Positions 7,181 through 16,020 of a stretch of DNA of 64,000 bases are shown piece by piece. The DNA comes from Kurthia populi (GTDB lineage: Bacteria; Bacillota; Bacilli; Bacillales_A; Planococcaceae): positions 1 through 64,000 of the forward strand of contig NZ_JBHUOR010000143.1 of NCBI RefSeq assembly GCF_042686175.1, read 5' to 3'. The first letter of the stretch is position 1; every line of letters starts with the position of its first letter. A program made the translations under genes and the position numbers. The notes beneath the pieces are model-generated. The model saw only the letters and a list, made by a program, of their open reading frames with translations, was not told where the DNA came from and made no database searches.

Positions 7181-8191
7181 CTAGGAATAGGCTCGATAAA
7201 GTACGGCCATACATAATGTCCAAAGTATAAAGAATACGATATGAATTTTCTTTGTCATGACAAGTAAGCCGATGTATTCACGCGTAAAGGCATTCGCTAA
7301 ATAGTAGGTAGCTGTTTTAGAACCAACACCTTGCCCGGCTAATTTGAGCTTACGTGCGTATAAACTTGCGCGAAAAACATGGAAGTTATTCGTCACGAAA
7401 ACAATACGATATGTGTCCTTTAAATCATCCATCATACGTTTTGAAAACAAGAAATTTTCATACGTTGTCGTGGATTTATTTTCAATAAGAACTTTCCCTT
7501 CGTCTAAATCCTCGTGATGCCCCAAAGCATAATCACGCATCGCTTCTGCTTCGGATACAAGCTCATCTGCCCCTTGTCCCCCCGACATAATAATCGTTGC
7601 CGAAGGATTTTTACGCCATTCTTCTACTGCTTGGTTAATACGACTTGCTAGTAGCGGCGGCACTTTTTTACCAATCAATCCTGAGCCCAATACAATAATA
7701 AAATCCGGCTTATATAAAATCGGACGATAATGATACAAAATGGCATACAACGTCGTACTCGTAAATAAATACAGCCCATATCCGACTAAGCCAGCGACAT
7801 ATAAAAAGACGATTTCATCGGTAGGCGTTAAATCACGAATAATAGAATTGTATAAAAACCAAATGACCATCCCGACAATAATAACGCCGATCGAGCTAAA
7901 CAATAAATTGCGTGGGCGACGCTCTTCTTTTTCTAATAAAATTTTGCCATTGAAAAATGTTAAAAAGCTAATGACCAATAAAGATAGTGGAATAATTGCA
8001 AAGAGCAATACATAATAAAATTGCACGACAATCGGGGATTCACTTAAAATATCTGGCAGTACCCACACAAGGCCAATCAGTGAGCACCATCCAAAGACAA
8101 TGCCAAACACATACACATTCACAAAACGGCGTGGTTCAAGCCAATAAACGATGATAAAAATTGCTAGTAAAATAGCTGTTGCCCACCACAT
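7181..8191 (-). CDS. Multi-pass membrane protein with DUF218 (ElyC/SanA/YdcF-like) domain
   Basis: 336 residues. The N-terminal half has about five transmembrane segments. The C-terminal half, from about residue 165, carries the DUF218 fold: DFIIVLGSGL, then a helix with SRINQAVEEW, IIMSGGQGADE, SEAEAMRDYAL, ENKSTTTYENFLFSKRMM, and VFVTNNFHVFRASLYA. A final transmembrane helix ends the protein. This is the YdcF/SanA/ElyC family linked to envelope integrity and polyprenyl-carrier metabolism in other bacteria; the exact reaction is unknown. AAGGGGGG precedes the ATG. The gene lies 13 nt after the 77-aa ORF, and with the 134-aa membrane gene forms a likely operon. Confidence 0.82.
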   Translation of the reverse strand: MWWATAILLAIFIIVYWLEPRRFVNVYVFGIVFGWCSLIGLVWVLPDILSESPIVVQFYYVLLFAIIPLSLLVISFLTFFNGKILLEKEERRPRNLLFSSIGVIIVGMVIWFLYNSIIRDLTPTDEIVFLYVAGLVGYGLYLFTSTTLYAILYHYRPILYKPDFIIVLGSGLIGKKVPPLLASRINQAVEEWRKNPSATIIMSGGQGADELVSEAEAMRDYALGHHEDLDEGKVLIENKSTTTYENFLFSKRMMDDLKDTYRIVFVTNNFHVFRASLYARKLKLAGQGVGSKTATYYLANAFTREYIGLLVMTKKIHIVFFILWTLCMAVLYRAYS

Positions 8192-8204
8192 TAATCATCC
8201 CCCC

Positions 8205-8435
8205 TTAATCAAATGCATGTTGTTGAATTTTTGCCGTCAATGTTTCAACGACAAACGCGCGGCATGACGGGGATAATTCACTGCGTCGCTCATGAATAAT
8301 ATCGCCGTATGGTATGTCGCCAACAACGCGTACCATGCCGTTAAAGCGTGCATTGCGCTCGCCATCAAAACCTGTAAATTCAATAAATAATGTCGTGCCA
8401 TTCCATGCAAAATCAATAATCGTTACATCATGCAT
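8205..8435 (-). CDS. Small protein of unknown function
   Basis: 76 residues from the ATG at 8435, chosen because AGGAGG sits 7 nt upstream; a longer frame from 8459 has no ribosome site. It starts HDVTIIDFAWNGTTLFIEFTGFDGERNARFNGMVRVVGDIPYGD, a probable all-beta small domain, then a short helical tail with one Cys. No signal peptide or membrane segment. I do not recognise a family. It sits between two membrane-protein genes in the same direction. Confidence 0.55.
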   Translation of the reverse strand: MHDVTIIDFAWNGTTLFIEFTGFDGERNARFNGMVRVVGDIPYGDIIHERRSELSPSCRAFVVETLTAKIQQHAFD

Positions 8436-8475
8436 GTGGTTCCCTCCTAAAAAAGACAAAGTCCCAAGACTCTGC

Positions 8476-8880
8476 CTACTTTACTTGATGCTGTTTCTTT
8501 AGTTCTTCTTCAATTTCTTTTTCACGCGCTACTTGTTGCTTCGCACGCTTGTACTGCATCGATAATTGAAACAAGCTAAGCACGATAATCATAAAGAAAA
8601 TCGGCTGACGCACATCTAGACCAATTGCTGAATGCCCACCTAGCAGCGGCATGATAACGATGGCTGCTAAAATAAGGACAATCACGCGCAGCTGCATCCA
8701 AAAGTTTTGCATAAGCGATACTTTCTTTGTTGGGTAAAATAATACGAGCAATAACACGATAACGACGATATAAAATGGTTTCGTCGGTAAGCTTTCCCAA
8801 ATCGCCCACTCACTAAAGCTATCGCGTAATAAAATTGCCAGCACCAATATGTAAATAAAAAGCTCTTTTATGTACAACAT
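8476..8880 (-). CDS. Four-helix membrane protein of unknown function
   Basis: 134 residues with four predicted transmembrane segments (about residues 4-20, 36-52, 63-83 and 93-110) and a highly charged cytoplasmic tail (KRAKQQVAREKEIEEELKKQ) that is probably helical. GGAGGTG precedes the ATG at 8880. It is the first gene of a likely three-gene operon ending with the DUF218 protein. No family recognised. Confidence 0.6.
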   Translation of the reverse strand: MLYIKELFIYILVLAILLRDSFSEWAIWESLPTKPFYIVVIVLLLVLFYPTKKVSLMQNFWMQLRVIVLILAAIVIMPLLGGHSAIGLDVRQPIFFMIIVLSLFQLSMQYKRAKQQVAREKEIEEELKKQHQVK

Positions 8881-8946
8881 AGTACACCTCCACTATAGAG
8901 CATATCAAAGACCGCTTTTGAATGCTACTTCTGACATTGCTCATTT

Positions 8947-8979
8947 AAAAAAGAGGATAGAAGCACAGGCTCTATCCTC
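8947..8979 (-). terminator. Terminator after the first LCP gene
   Basis: On the minus strand GAGGATAGA pairs with TCTATCCTC around a 9-nt loop and is followed by a U-run, 11 nt past the LCP stop codon. Confidence 0.9.
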
Positions 8980-8989
8980 GGAACGACCG

Positions 8990-10045
8990 TTATTTATTAC
9001 TACTAGCGCTATCTTTTTTCGTTACATGATCAACTAAATAGCTATTCTCTAATGTAATTTCTTTATCTTCTGGTAATGCTAATTGCTTTTGTAATGTTTG
9101 ACGAACACTTAAAACATTATCTTGGCGTAATTTATAATAATACACCCCTGTAGACATGTCATCATCACCTTCTAGAGATAAACTTTTAATGGACGGCGAG
9201 CCAGATTGCATATACACAAATAGAGACTTCATCGTATCAAAGGACATGTTTGTCGTCATATTATCGCCTAGCGCTGTAATTAAACTACTATATTTCGTTA
9301 ATGATGATGTTGACATCGCTTTATCGGTAATCGCCTCTAAAATCATTTGCTGCCGCTTACCACGTTCAATATCACTATCTTGGTGACGCGTACGCGCAAG
9401 TGCTAAGGCTTCACGACCATCAACGACTTGTGTACCTTTTTTCAAGTTCACCGTACGTTTGTCATTTTCGTCTAGTTCATGTAAATCATACGGTACATCC
9501 ACTTCAATACCATCTAGTGCATTAACGACATCAATAAAGGCATTAAAGTTTACTTCCACATAATAATCAACTGGCACATTTAATAGATTTTGCACGGTTT
9601 CAATCGTGCTATCAATGCCACCAAATGCATGGGCATGATTGATTTTTGTCGCATAATTAACGCTTGGGATAAAGGTATACGAATCACGTGGAATACTCAC
9701 TAAATCAATTGTTTTATCCGCATTATTTAATGTTGCAAGCATTAAAGCATCTGAACGCGCATGATTCGAGCCTTGTGCACGCTCTGTGCTATCATCAATC
9801 CCAACAATTAAAATCGACAAATTATCCTCTAGCGGCTCTACTTCCTCTTCACGCAACGAAGATTTCACATCGCGGCCCGCATCGTATGACTCAGCGACAG
9901 CCTTTTCACCCTTTTCATATAAATAATAGGCATAGCCTCCTACTGTAAAGGCAGCGAAAATAAATATACCTACAAGTGTAAAAATAAGCCATCGTAGCAC
10001 GCGGCGTTTTTTCTTCGGTTGTTTCTCAGGTTGTTTTTCTTCCAT
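8990..10045 (-). CDS. LytR-CpsA-Psr (LCP) family protein
   Basis: 351 residues. A basic cytoplasmic N-terminus (KKKRRVLRW) is followed by a signal-anchor helix at about 19-42 and an extracellular LCP domain. Diagnostic segments are LSILIVGIDDSTE, ARSDALMLATLN, VSIPRDSYTF, KINHAHAFGG, the conserved RTRHQDSDIERGKRQQ with the catalytic/phosphate-binding arginines, and an acidic tail. LCP enzymes transfer undecaprenyl-linked teichoic acids or capsule polymers onto peptidoglycan. The neighbour upstream is the LTA synthase. A second paralogue is at 56883-57881. Not resolvable to a specific TagT/U/V member. Confidence 0.9.
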   Translation of the reverse strand: MEEKQPEKQPKKKRRVLRWLIFTLVGIFIFAAFTVGGYAYYLYEKGEKAVAESYDAGRDVKSSLREEEVEPLEDNLSILIVGIDDSTERAQGSNHARSDALMLATLNNADKTIDLVSIPRDSYTFIPSVNYATKINHAHAFGGIDSTIETVQNLLNVPVDYYVEVNFNAFIDVVNALDGIEVDVPYDLHELDENDKRTVNLKKGTQVVDGREALALARTRHQDSDIERGKRQQMILEAITDKAMSTSSLTKYSSLITALGDNMTTNMSFDTMKSLFVYMQSGSPSIKSLSLEGDDDMSTGVYYYKLRQDNVLSVRQTLQKQLALPEDKEITLENSYLVDHVTKKDSASSNK

Positions 10046-10148
10046 GCAGTCTTCTCCTTCTGGATGTAGTTAGTCCGTCCACCTATTCTAGCGTTATGAC
10101 GCCGGCTATTCGATAAAAGTTTCCATTCGTCTACATATTGTATCTCTT

Positions 10149-10178
10149 ATTTTATCGGAATTGGTATTTACTGTACAA
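10149..10178 (-). promoter_or_regulatory. Candidate sigma-A promoter of the first LCP gene
   Basis: On the minus strand TTGTAC (10173-10178) and TAAAAT (10149-10154) are 18 nt apart, between the LTA synthase terminator and the LCP start, about 100 nt upstream of the ATG. Matches are 4/6 and 5/6. Confidence 0.35.
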
Positions 10179-10207
10179 TAAATCTATGTGAATAGATGTG
10201 AAAACAC

Positions 10208-10235
10208 AAAAAAACCGCGAAAATACGCGGTTTTT
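10208..10235 (-). terminator. Terminator after the LTA synthase gene
   Basis: AAACCGCG / CGCGGTTT stem with a 6-nt loop, followed on the minus strand by a U-run, 8 nt past the stop codon. Confidence 0.9.
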
Positions 10236-10242
10236 GAGTTCA

Positions 10243-12141
10243 TTATTGTTTCACCGTACCTGTTTTTTCATCATAAAAGCGGAATAAATCTCCGTTAATG
10301 ATTTTATCCGATAACGTTGTTTTGGCATTTGCGCGCTCAATAAGCTCATGATTTTCTGCCGTTTCCCCTAATGGCTCGCCTGTTTTACGGTCATAGAACA
10401 ATTCCTGTGTATACACGACATCATTCGTGACGAAACGGCCATCACGGAACGCAATTAAATCATCATGCTTCTTCGCTAATAAATCCGTTCCGATTTGAAT
10501 GTCGTTTGACGTATCTACACCTAATAAATGCAATACTGTTGGACGAATATCTACTTGCCCACCTACTTCATGCACTTTTTTATCAGCTTTTGCTTTAATG
10601 TCAGTATTTGGCACATGAATAATAAATGGTACTTCTTGTAGCATGACCGTATCATACGGTGTAATTTCTTCTTTATTTAAAAATTTCGCCATCGCTTTAT
10701 TATGATTTTCAGAAATACCATAGTGGTCACCGTACATCACAACAACTGTATTGTCATACAGCCCGGCATTTTTCAGCTTTTTAAATAATACTTTCACCGC
10801 TTCATCTGTATAACGGACTGTTTGGAAATAACGGTCCACTGTTTTATCGCCTGAATCATAAGCATCAATATATTGATCCTTCTTATCCGATGTAAACGGG
10901 AAGTGATTTGTGAGCGTCAGCATACGTGTCGCAAATGGTTGTTTCATGTCTTTCATAATCTCTACTGACTGTTTCATAAATGGAATATCTTTCAAGCCCC
11001 AGTTGACCGAATTCTTTTCATTGACATCATATGACTCAATATCATAAAACGTGTCGATATTCATTGCCTGATACATTAAATCACGATTCCAAAACGATTT
11101 ATTATTAGCATGCAGTACACTTGTCGCATAGCCATTATCGCCTAGCTTTTCAGACATTGAATTTAGTGAGTTGCTCGCATTCGTAAAGAATACTGCCCCC
11201 CCACCAATGCCATACAATGAATTTTCCATCACAAATTCACTATCGGATGTTTTACCTAGCCCTGTTTGATGATAGAAGTTATCAAAATACAAGGTGTCAT
11301 CGCTTTTAATTAACTTATTCAAAAATGGTGTAATTGTTTGACCATTCATTTTTTCATTAATAACAAAATTTTGTGTAGACTCTAGTGAAATAAAGATGAC
11401 GTTTTTTCCTTTGGCAATACCATAGAAATCCTTATCCGGCTTTACTTCATTTGATTTAGCATCGTTAACAATCGTCGTCAACTCGCCACCATCAGCAAAT
11501 GCTTTTTGTGCGTGTGTTTTTGATTGCACGTAAATATCATATAAATGATAATTATATGTTCCAATGTTTTTCACTAATAATTCACGGTCAAAGCTACGTG
11601 TTAGTAACTGAGGTCGTTCTTTTTCAGCTAAGCCTAAATTTAAAAATAATAAGGCAAAGCTAAGCGCAAAATACGTGTTGCGACGGTTGCTTGCCATGCG
11701 GTTAAATTCTTTTGCTGCTGGTAAAAATAATACAGCTAAAATAATGAGCACTAAATCGACAAAATAAAAAACATCTGCCCACCCAACAAGTCCTGCAACC
11801 GAGCTACCTAAATCACCAAAATTATTCGTTTGGAACAACACAGGCAGCGTAATAAAATCATTGTAAAAACGATAAAATACGACATTACCGTATAAAACAA
11901 TCGATAAAATAACTTTTACGGTAATGATATACGCATTTCGACCTTTTGCGCTTTTAAAAAATAGTGAAATACCATACACACAAAGAAGCGCGGCAAGTGG
12001 GTTAATGAATAAAATAAACGCCTGCATGCCATTTTCAATGTCTAAATCAAAGGCCGTACGATACGTATAATACGTTTGTAACCAAGTCGCAAGCACTGCA
12101 ATGAGTAACAATGTATGCCGCGGCCATTTAGTATGTTTCAT
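10243..12141 (-). CDS. ltaS: Lipoteichoic acid synthase-family sulfatase
   Basis: 632 residues, the usual LtaS length. Five N-terminal membrane helices (to about residue 172) are followed by an extracellular sulfatase-fold domain. The metal and catalytic set of S. aureus LtaS is present: Glu254 (SLES), Thr298 nucleophile (TGLGKTSDSE), His413 (TNHFPF), and Asp472-His473 (MYGDHYG). A possible signal-peptidase site lies at AQKAFADGG near 211-219. It polymerises glycerol phosphate from phosphatidylglycerol onto the glycolipid anchor at the outer membrane face. A paralogue such as an LTA primase or YfnI/YqgS-type enzyme is possible, so the exact symbol is tentative. It is monocistronic, with its own terminator. 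Confidence 0.88.
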   Translation of the reverse strand: MKHTKWPRHTLLLIAVLATWLQTYYTYRTAFDLDIENGMQAFILFINPLAALLCVYGISLFFKSAKGRNAYIITVKVILSIVLYGNVVFYRFYNDFITLPVLFQTNNFGDLGSSVAGLVGWADVFYFVDLVLIILAVLFLPAAKEFNRMASNRRNTYFALSFALLFLNLGLAEKERPQLLTRSFDRELLVKNIGTYNYHLYDIYVQSKTHAQKAFADGGELTTIVNDAKSNEVKPDKDFYGIAKGKNVIFISLESTQNFVINEKMNGQTITPFLNKLIKSDDTLYFDNFYHQTGLGKTSDSEFVMENSLYGIGGGAVFFTNASNSLNSMSEKLGDNGYATSVLHANNKSFWNRDLMYQAMNIDTFYDIESYDVNEKNSVNWGLKDIPFMKQSVEIMKDMKQPFATRMLTLTNHFPFTSDKKDQYIDAYDSGDKTVDRYFQTVRYTDEAVKVLFKKLKNAGLYDNTVVVMYGDHYGISENHNKAMAKFLNKEEITPYDTVMLQEVPFIIHVPNTDIKAKADKKVHEVGGQVDIRPTVLHLLGVDTSNDIQIGTDLLAKKHDDLIAFRDGRFVTNDVVYTQELFYDRKTGEPLGETAENHELIERANAKTTLSDKIINGDLFRFYDEKTGTVKQ

Positions 12142-13196
12142 GTGTTTGAATTCCTGCTTTCTTCAATTTCAAAAGTTTTTCCCTTCTATCTTATCAGAAA
12201 AAACGATCACTCGCGCTTTTAACATCACATTTTTTTAACAAATCCTTTACAAGCTGTGTCAATTTAAAGACAGCTTGCACCTATACACTTTTGCGATGAC
12301 GCATGTCTATTTGCCATTTTTCCGATGTCTCTTCCTTCTAATTAAGACGTCATTATTTTTATTAAGTTCGGTCATTGATTATTGTTTTTAACAAGCGATT
12401 AACACCGCCGAAAAATTTCGTAGCAGCATACTACGCATCGCACGAAACATCTGGACAAATGCTTTGTTTTAATTTTTTCGTTAGCAATGATTTTCACCTA
12501 GCCAAGCGCAACTAATTTAGATGAAATCACGCATTTCCCTAAGGAGCGGCTTTTGACTACGACTTACTTAAAAATATGTGTCAGATGCGCAAATGATTAC
12601 GCTATTATTTATCAATAAGCAGGAAACGTAGTAAAAGCATGTCATTTATTAAAAAAACATAACCGTAAACAGGGGCTTAATATCACAAAAAAGGCTAAAA
12701 AAGAGCCTTTAGGGATGCTCTAAGGGGTGTTTTCAACACAATAATCCCCTAAAAAAAGACCTAGTGGCATAAAAAGCGTGTCATTTATTCACAGGCATGA
12801 AGTTGGCGATAATAACGGCTTTTCCGAACCTAAAACAAGCCATTTCAGGACAAAAATAGCCCGATTTTATCCTTTTCCAGCAAACTTTTGTTAAAAAACA
12901 ACTTGTCAATGCGCAAAAAAATAGGCGCTAGCATACTATTTTTTTATCATCTCGATGATTTTAAGCAAATTCATAGCATATTACTAATTCATTAGCCCCG
13001 TGGCTGTCACTTATCGAAAAATATGTCGTATCCAAAACACGCTCCATGAGGTAATGAGCAATTTTTACTTAGCCAGGCTAAAAAATAGGCTTTGCTCATA
13101 ACGATAATCGCTCATCATAATATATTGATTTAAATAGGTAAAAATTCCATTCTCTTTAACCGATATAAAATGCAGAATGATTAAAGGAGGAATTGG
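12142..13196. other. Gene-free, hairpin-rich kilobase
   Basis: No reading frame of note on either strand over 1055 bp. Visible structure: stem CAAGCTGT / ACAGCTTG at 12250-12277; AAAGGCT / AGCCTTT at 12690-12710; AGGGGTGTT with AACAC and CCCCT at 12723-12750; a perfect 10-bp AAAAAAATAG / CTATTTTTTT stem at 12915-12945; and ATGAGCAA / TTGCTCAT near 13053-13102. An 18-nt direct repeat with one mismatch (AAAAGCRTGTCATTTATT) is at 12633-12650 and 12772-12789. The first part must hold the LTA synthase promoter and the last part the promoter of the 133-aa gene. Confidence 0.55.
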
Positions 13197-13598
13197 ATGC
13201 ATTTATTTAAAATGAAACATACAGACGGCATACATATTATTGATGACGTGAAAAAGCATAAAAATAATTTACAACTTCAAACGATTACAGGTGAGGAATT
13301 ATTTATTATCGCGGTGACTGATGAAAATTATACGGTCTATGATGATCGCTTCGCTGGCGCATCAAAGCAATTAAATTCAATTGAAGCATTTGATATTAAT
13401 GGTAGCTTTCGTAGCTTAGATTTTGATAATATGCGTGATTTATTCACAAAAGCATTTGATCATTTACTTGAACATATCGCGGCATTAATTACGAATGAAG
13501 AACTTATAAATTTAGATGTTTTAAAAGAAAAAATTGCTACGGAAGTTCCTGGCATTCACTTTAAAATCATCTCAAATGATAAACCCGTATTATTTTAA
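13197..13598 (+). CDS. Conserved-looking protein of unknown function
   Basis: 133 residues with a perfect AAAGGAGGAATTGG leader before the ATG. No signal peptide, membrane segment or cysteine; the sequence is acidic and looks like a soluble alpha/beta protein (FKMKHTDGIHIIDDVKK at the start, a central strand region ELFIIAVTDENYTVYDD, and a helical second half). It stands alone between the gene-free kilobase and a converging gene. No family recognised. Confidence 0.6.
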   Translation: MHLFKMKHTDGIHIIDDVKKHKNNLQLQTITGEELFIIAVTDENYTVYDDRFAGASKQLNSIEAFDINGSFRSLDFDNMRDLFTKAFDHLLEHIAALITNEELINLDVLKEKIATEVPGIHFKIISNDKPVLF

Positions 13599-13616
13599 AA
13601 AATCCTTATAATAATA

Positions 13617-13655
13617 AAAAAACCGTTCAAGAGTCAAAATCTTGAACGGTTTTTA
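13617..13655. terminator. Bidirectional terminator
   Basis: The stem AAACCGTTCAAGA / TCTTGAACGGTTT has a short loop, A before and T after. It separates the 133-aa gene from the converging tubby-like gene. Confidence 0.92.
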
Positions 13656-13665
13656 CTTTGGTCAA

Positions 13666-14190
13666 CTAGCCACCAATAAATAAGGTTGTTTGAGCAATCG
13701 CTATATAAAAGGCTGGATTTTGAATCGGTGCAATCGTTTCAATTTGCAACTCTATATCAAAATGATTCGTTTCTTCATTAAATATTGCTTGCCAGCGGGC
13801 ATAGTCAGTATCCTGCCACTCAAAATTAGACCAGCCCTCATGCTCCTTATGCAAAATCATTGTCGTGTCGCCATTTGTAATTTGTAAATCTGGAATTAAA
13901 TCACGCCAGCCAATATAGCCGATTTCAAAAGGTTTTTCGCCTTCGATTTCCGCACGATAAAAGACGCGACCTTTGCGTGAAATTTTACGGCACATTGCGC
14001 GGTCATAGTCTTGAATATGTGCCTCGTATTTTACGAAATATTTGTAATCCATCATGCGATCAAAAAAGCGGCTCACGCCATTGCCATACATTCGTTGAAC
14101 CGTACCAACATTTTGTGTAGCCTCATTTTTCACAAAAATTTCAGGTGTTTCTACAATTGTATTCGGGTGTGTATAAAAGTATTGTTTCAT
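13666..14190 (-). CDS. Tubby C-terminal-like / LURP-one-related protein
   Basis: 174 residues from the ATG at 14190, which has AGGAGG 7 nt upstream; a longer start at 14262 would run into the neighbour's terminator. The sequence is strand-rich: QYFYTHPNTIVETPEIFVKNEATQNVGTVQRMY... then repeated beta segments and a final hydrophobic helix (PAFYIAIAQTTLFIGG). This pattern, with a self-description of lipid or nucleic-acid scaffold, resembles the bacterial tubby C-like/YxjI group, which has a 12-strand barrel around a central helix. The assignment is from overall pattern only, with no catalytic motif. Confidence 0.5.
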   Translation of the reverse strand: MKQYFYTHPNTIVETPEIFVKNEATQNVGTVQRMYGNGVSRFFDRMMDYKYFVKYEAHIQDYDRAMCRKISRKGRVFYRAEIEGEKPFEIGYIGWRDLIPDLQITNGDTTMILHKEHEGWSNFEWQDTDYARWQAIFNEETNHFDIELQIETIAPIQNPAFYIAIAQTTLFIGG

Positions 14191-14216
14191 TGCCTTCCTC
14201 CTACAATTTACTATAC

Positions 14217-14257
14217 AAAAAAGGAGCCCTTTCCGACAATGGAAAAGGCTCTTTTTT
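14217..14257 (-). terminator. Terminator after the SRPBCC gene
   Basis: GAGCCcTTTCC / GGAAAaGGCTC stem with a 6-nt loop and A/T runs on both sides, 5 nt past the stop of the 14263 gene. Confidence 0.88.
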
Positions 14258-14262
14258 ATCAA

Positions 14263-14703
14263 TTATGCTTTTGTAATTTTATTCACAACACGGTTTGCTA
14301 ATTTTTCTGCAGCCATTGGCAATGCTAATTTAAAGATTGGGTTTAGTGCAACACCTGCAACACCGCCCGCTTTCACTTCAAGATGCATAACCATTTCTGT
14401 ATCAGTTGGGCTTACTTCATTCGCTTGGAAATAACCAGCACCCGTAAATTTATCGCTTAGGCCTTCTAATGAAAAGCCAATTTTTGATGGCTCTTGCCAT
14501 TCTGTAATCGTGATTTTTGCATCTACTTTTTTCGTAATACCCGCTACTGTACCACCGAATGTCCAAGTAGATTCTTTATCATTTAACATTTCGTGCTGAC
14601 GATATCCTGGTACTAATTTTGCCCATTTTTCGATATCAGATACGAAAGACCATACTTTTTGTTGTTCTACTGCGATATTTGTTTTATACGTTGTTTCTGC
14701 CAC
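14263..14703 (-). CDS. SRPBCC (START/CoxG-like) family protein
   Basis: 146 residues in the START/Bet v1-like hydrophobic-pocket fold. It opens TTYKTNIAVEQQKVWSFVSDIEKWAKLVPGY, typical of CoxG/polyketide-cyclase-like members, then GTVAGITKKVDAKITITEW and a C-terminal amphipathic helix (PMAAEKLANRVVNKITKA). CoxG homologues bind membranes or quinones in carbon-monoxide dehydrogenase systems, but no cox genes are nearby, so a general lipid- or ligand-binding role is the safe call. It begins with GTG and only a weak ribosome site, downstream of and in the same direction as proBA. Confidence 0.78.
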   Translation of the reverse strand: MAETTYKTNIAVEQQKVWSFVSDIEKWAKLVPGYRQHEMLNDKESTWTFGGTVAGITKKVDAKITITEWQEPSKIGFSLEGLSDKFTGAGYFQANEVSPTDTEMVMHLEVKAGGVAGVALNPIFKLALPMAAEKLANRVVNKITKA

Positions 14704-14768
14704 GTCACATCACTACTTTCTGTCTATTGTTCTTTTATTATATCAAGAAAACGTTTGATTGGCGATGA

Positions 14769-16019
14769 TCAGCCTCGAATCTGGCCGGTGCCTTCGATAT
14801 ACACTTTTGTGGACGTTAATGCTGGTAAGCCCATTGGTCCGCGTGCATGTAACTTTTGTGTACTAATACCGATTTCCGCACCGTAGCCAAATTCAAAGCC
14901 ATCGGTAAAGCGCGTTGATGCATTATGATACACCGCTGCAGCATCGACGCCTTGCTGGAAACGGCGTGCACGTTCTGGATGTGGTGTAATAATGGCCTCT
15001 GAGTGCTTTGTGCCATACGCATTAATATGACGAATGGCTTCGTCAAGAGTTCCCACTACTTTAACAGAAAGTTCCTCATTTAAATATTCCGTGCTCCAGT
15101 CATCTTCTGTCGCAAGCTTAATATTTTCTGGATTTAACTCATATACCGCTTCATCACCATGCACGATAATGTTTTCGCCTAATAGCATATCGACAAGCTC
15201 TTGCCCATGTGCATCAAACCATGTACGCTCTACTAATAAGCTTTCCGCCGCATTACAAACAGATGGGCGCTGTAGCTTCGCATTTTTCACAATATTAAAG
15301 GTCATCGCAACATCGGCATCCTCGTCGATGAAAATATGACAGTTGCCCGCACCCGTTTCAAGGACCGGCACACTTGCCTCGCGGATGACCATATCAATAA
15401 AGGCTTTACCGCCGCGTGGAATCAGGACATCTAAGTATTCTGTTAAGTTAAATAAATCGCTCGCTGTCTCACGGCTCGTGTCCTCAATGAGTTGTACGGC
15501 ATCGATTGGCAGCGTTGATTTTTCAAGTGCTTTATGAATGGTATTCATAATGGCAATATTTGAAAACTTTGCTGATGAAGAGCCTCGTAAAATAACGGCA
15601 TTTCCTGTTTTAATCGCCAGTGTCGCGGCGTCAACTGTAACATTTGGACGTGCCTCATAAATCATCGCAATGACACCAAGTGGCACGCGACGCTTTTCAA
15701 TATGCAGACCGTTTTCTTTATCTATCGTTTCCAATACTTCACCGACTGGGTCTGGTAAATCGATCAGTTGCATAATGGCATCATGCATGTCGCCAATGCG
15801 CTCCTCTGTTAATAAAATACGATCCATCACCGATTGTGATAAACCAACTTCTTGGCCTACCTCTAAATCTTTATTATTTTCATCAACGATATAGACAGCA
15901 TCCTCAACGAGCTGCTGTGCAATTAAGCGTAATGCTTCGTTTTTTTCATCGGTTGTACGTTCATTCATTAAGTAACTTGCTTGCTTTGCTAATAACCCTT
16001 TGTCATGTACTTCTGACAT
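14769..16019 (-). CDS. proA: Glutamate-5-semialdehyde dehydrogenase (gamma-glutamyl phosphate reductase)
   Basis: 416 residues from the ATG at 16019, which has GAGGGTGG upstream; the frame extends to 16091 but that part overlaps proB. It reduces gamma-glutamyl phosphate with NADPH in proline synthesis. The aldehyde-dehydrogenase fold is clear, with ARPNVTVDAATLAIKTGNAVILRGSSSA in the nucleotide-binding half and the catalytic cysteine in RPSVCNAAESLL. The C-terminal segment GAEIGISTQKLHARGPMGLPALTS is the ProA signature. The gap from the proB stop (16021) is a single base, so the two are translated together under the T-box upstream. Confidence 0.95.
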   Translation of the reverse strand: MSEVHDKGLLAKQASYLMNERTTDEKNEALRLIAQQLVEDAVYIVDENNKDLEVGQEVGLSQSVMDRILLTEERIGDMHDAIMQLIDLPDPVGEVLETIDKENGLHIEKRRVPLGVIAMIYEARPNVTVDAATLAIKTGNAVILRGSSSAKFSNIAIMNTIHKALEKSTLPIDAVQLIEDTSRETASDLFNLTEYLDVLIPRGGKAFIDMVIREASVPVLETGAGNCHIFIDEDADVAMTFNIVKNAKLQRPSVCNAAESLLVERTWFDAHGQELVDMLLGENIIVHGDEAVYELNPENIKLATEDDWSTEYLNEELSVKVVGTLDEAIRHINAYGTKHSEAIITPHPERARRFQQGVDAAAVYHNASTRFTDGFEFGYGAEIGISTQKLHARGPMGLPALTSTKVYIEGTGQIRG

Positions 16020-16020
16020 T

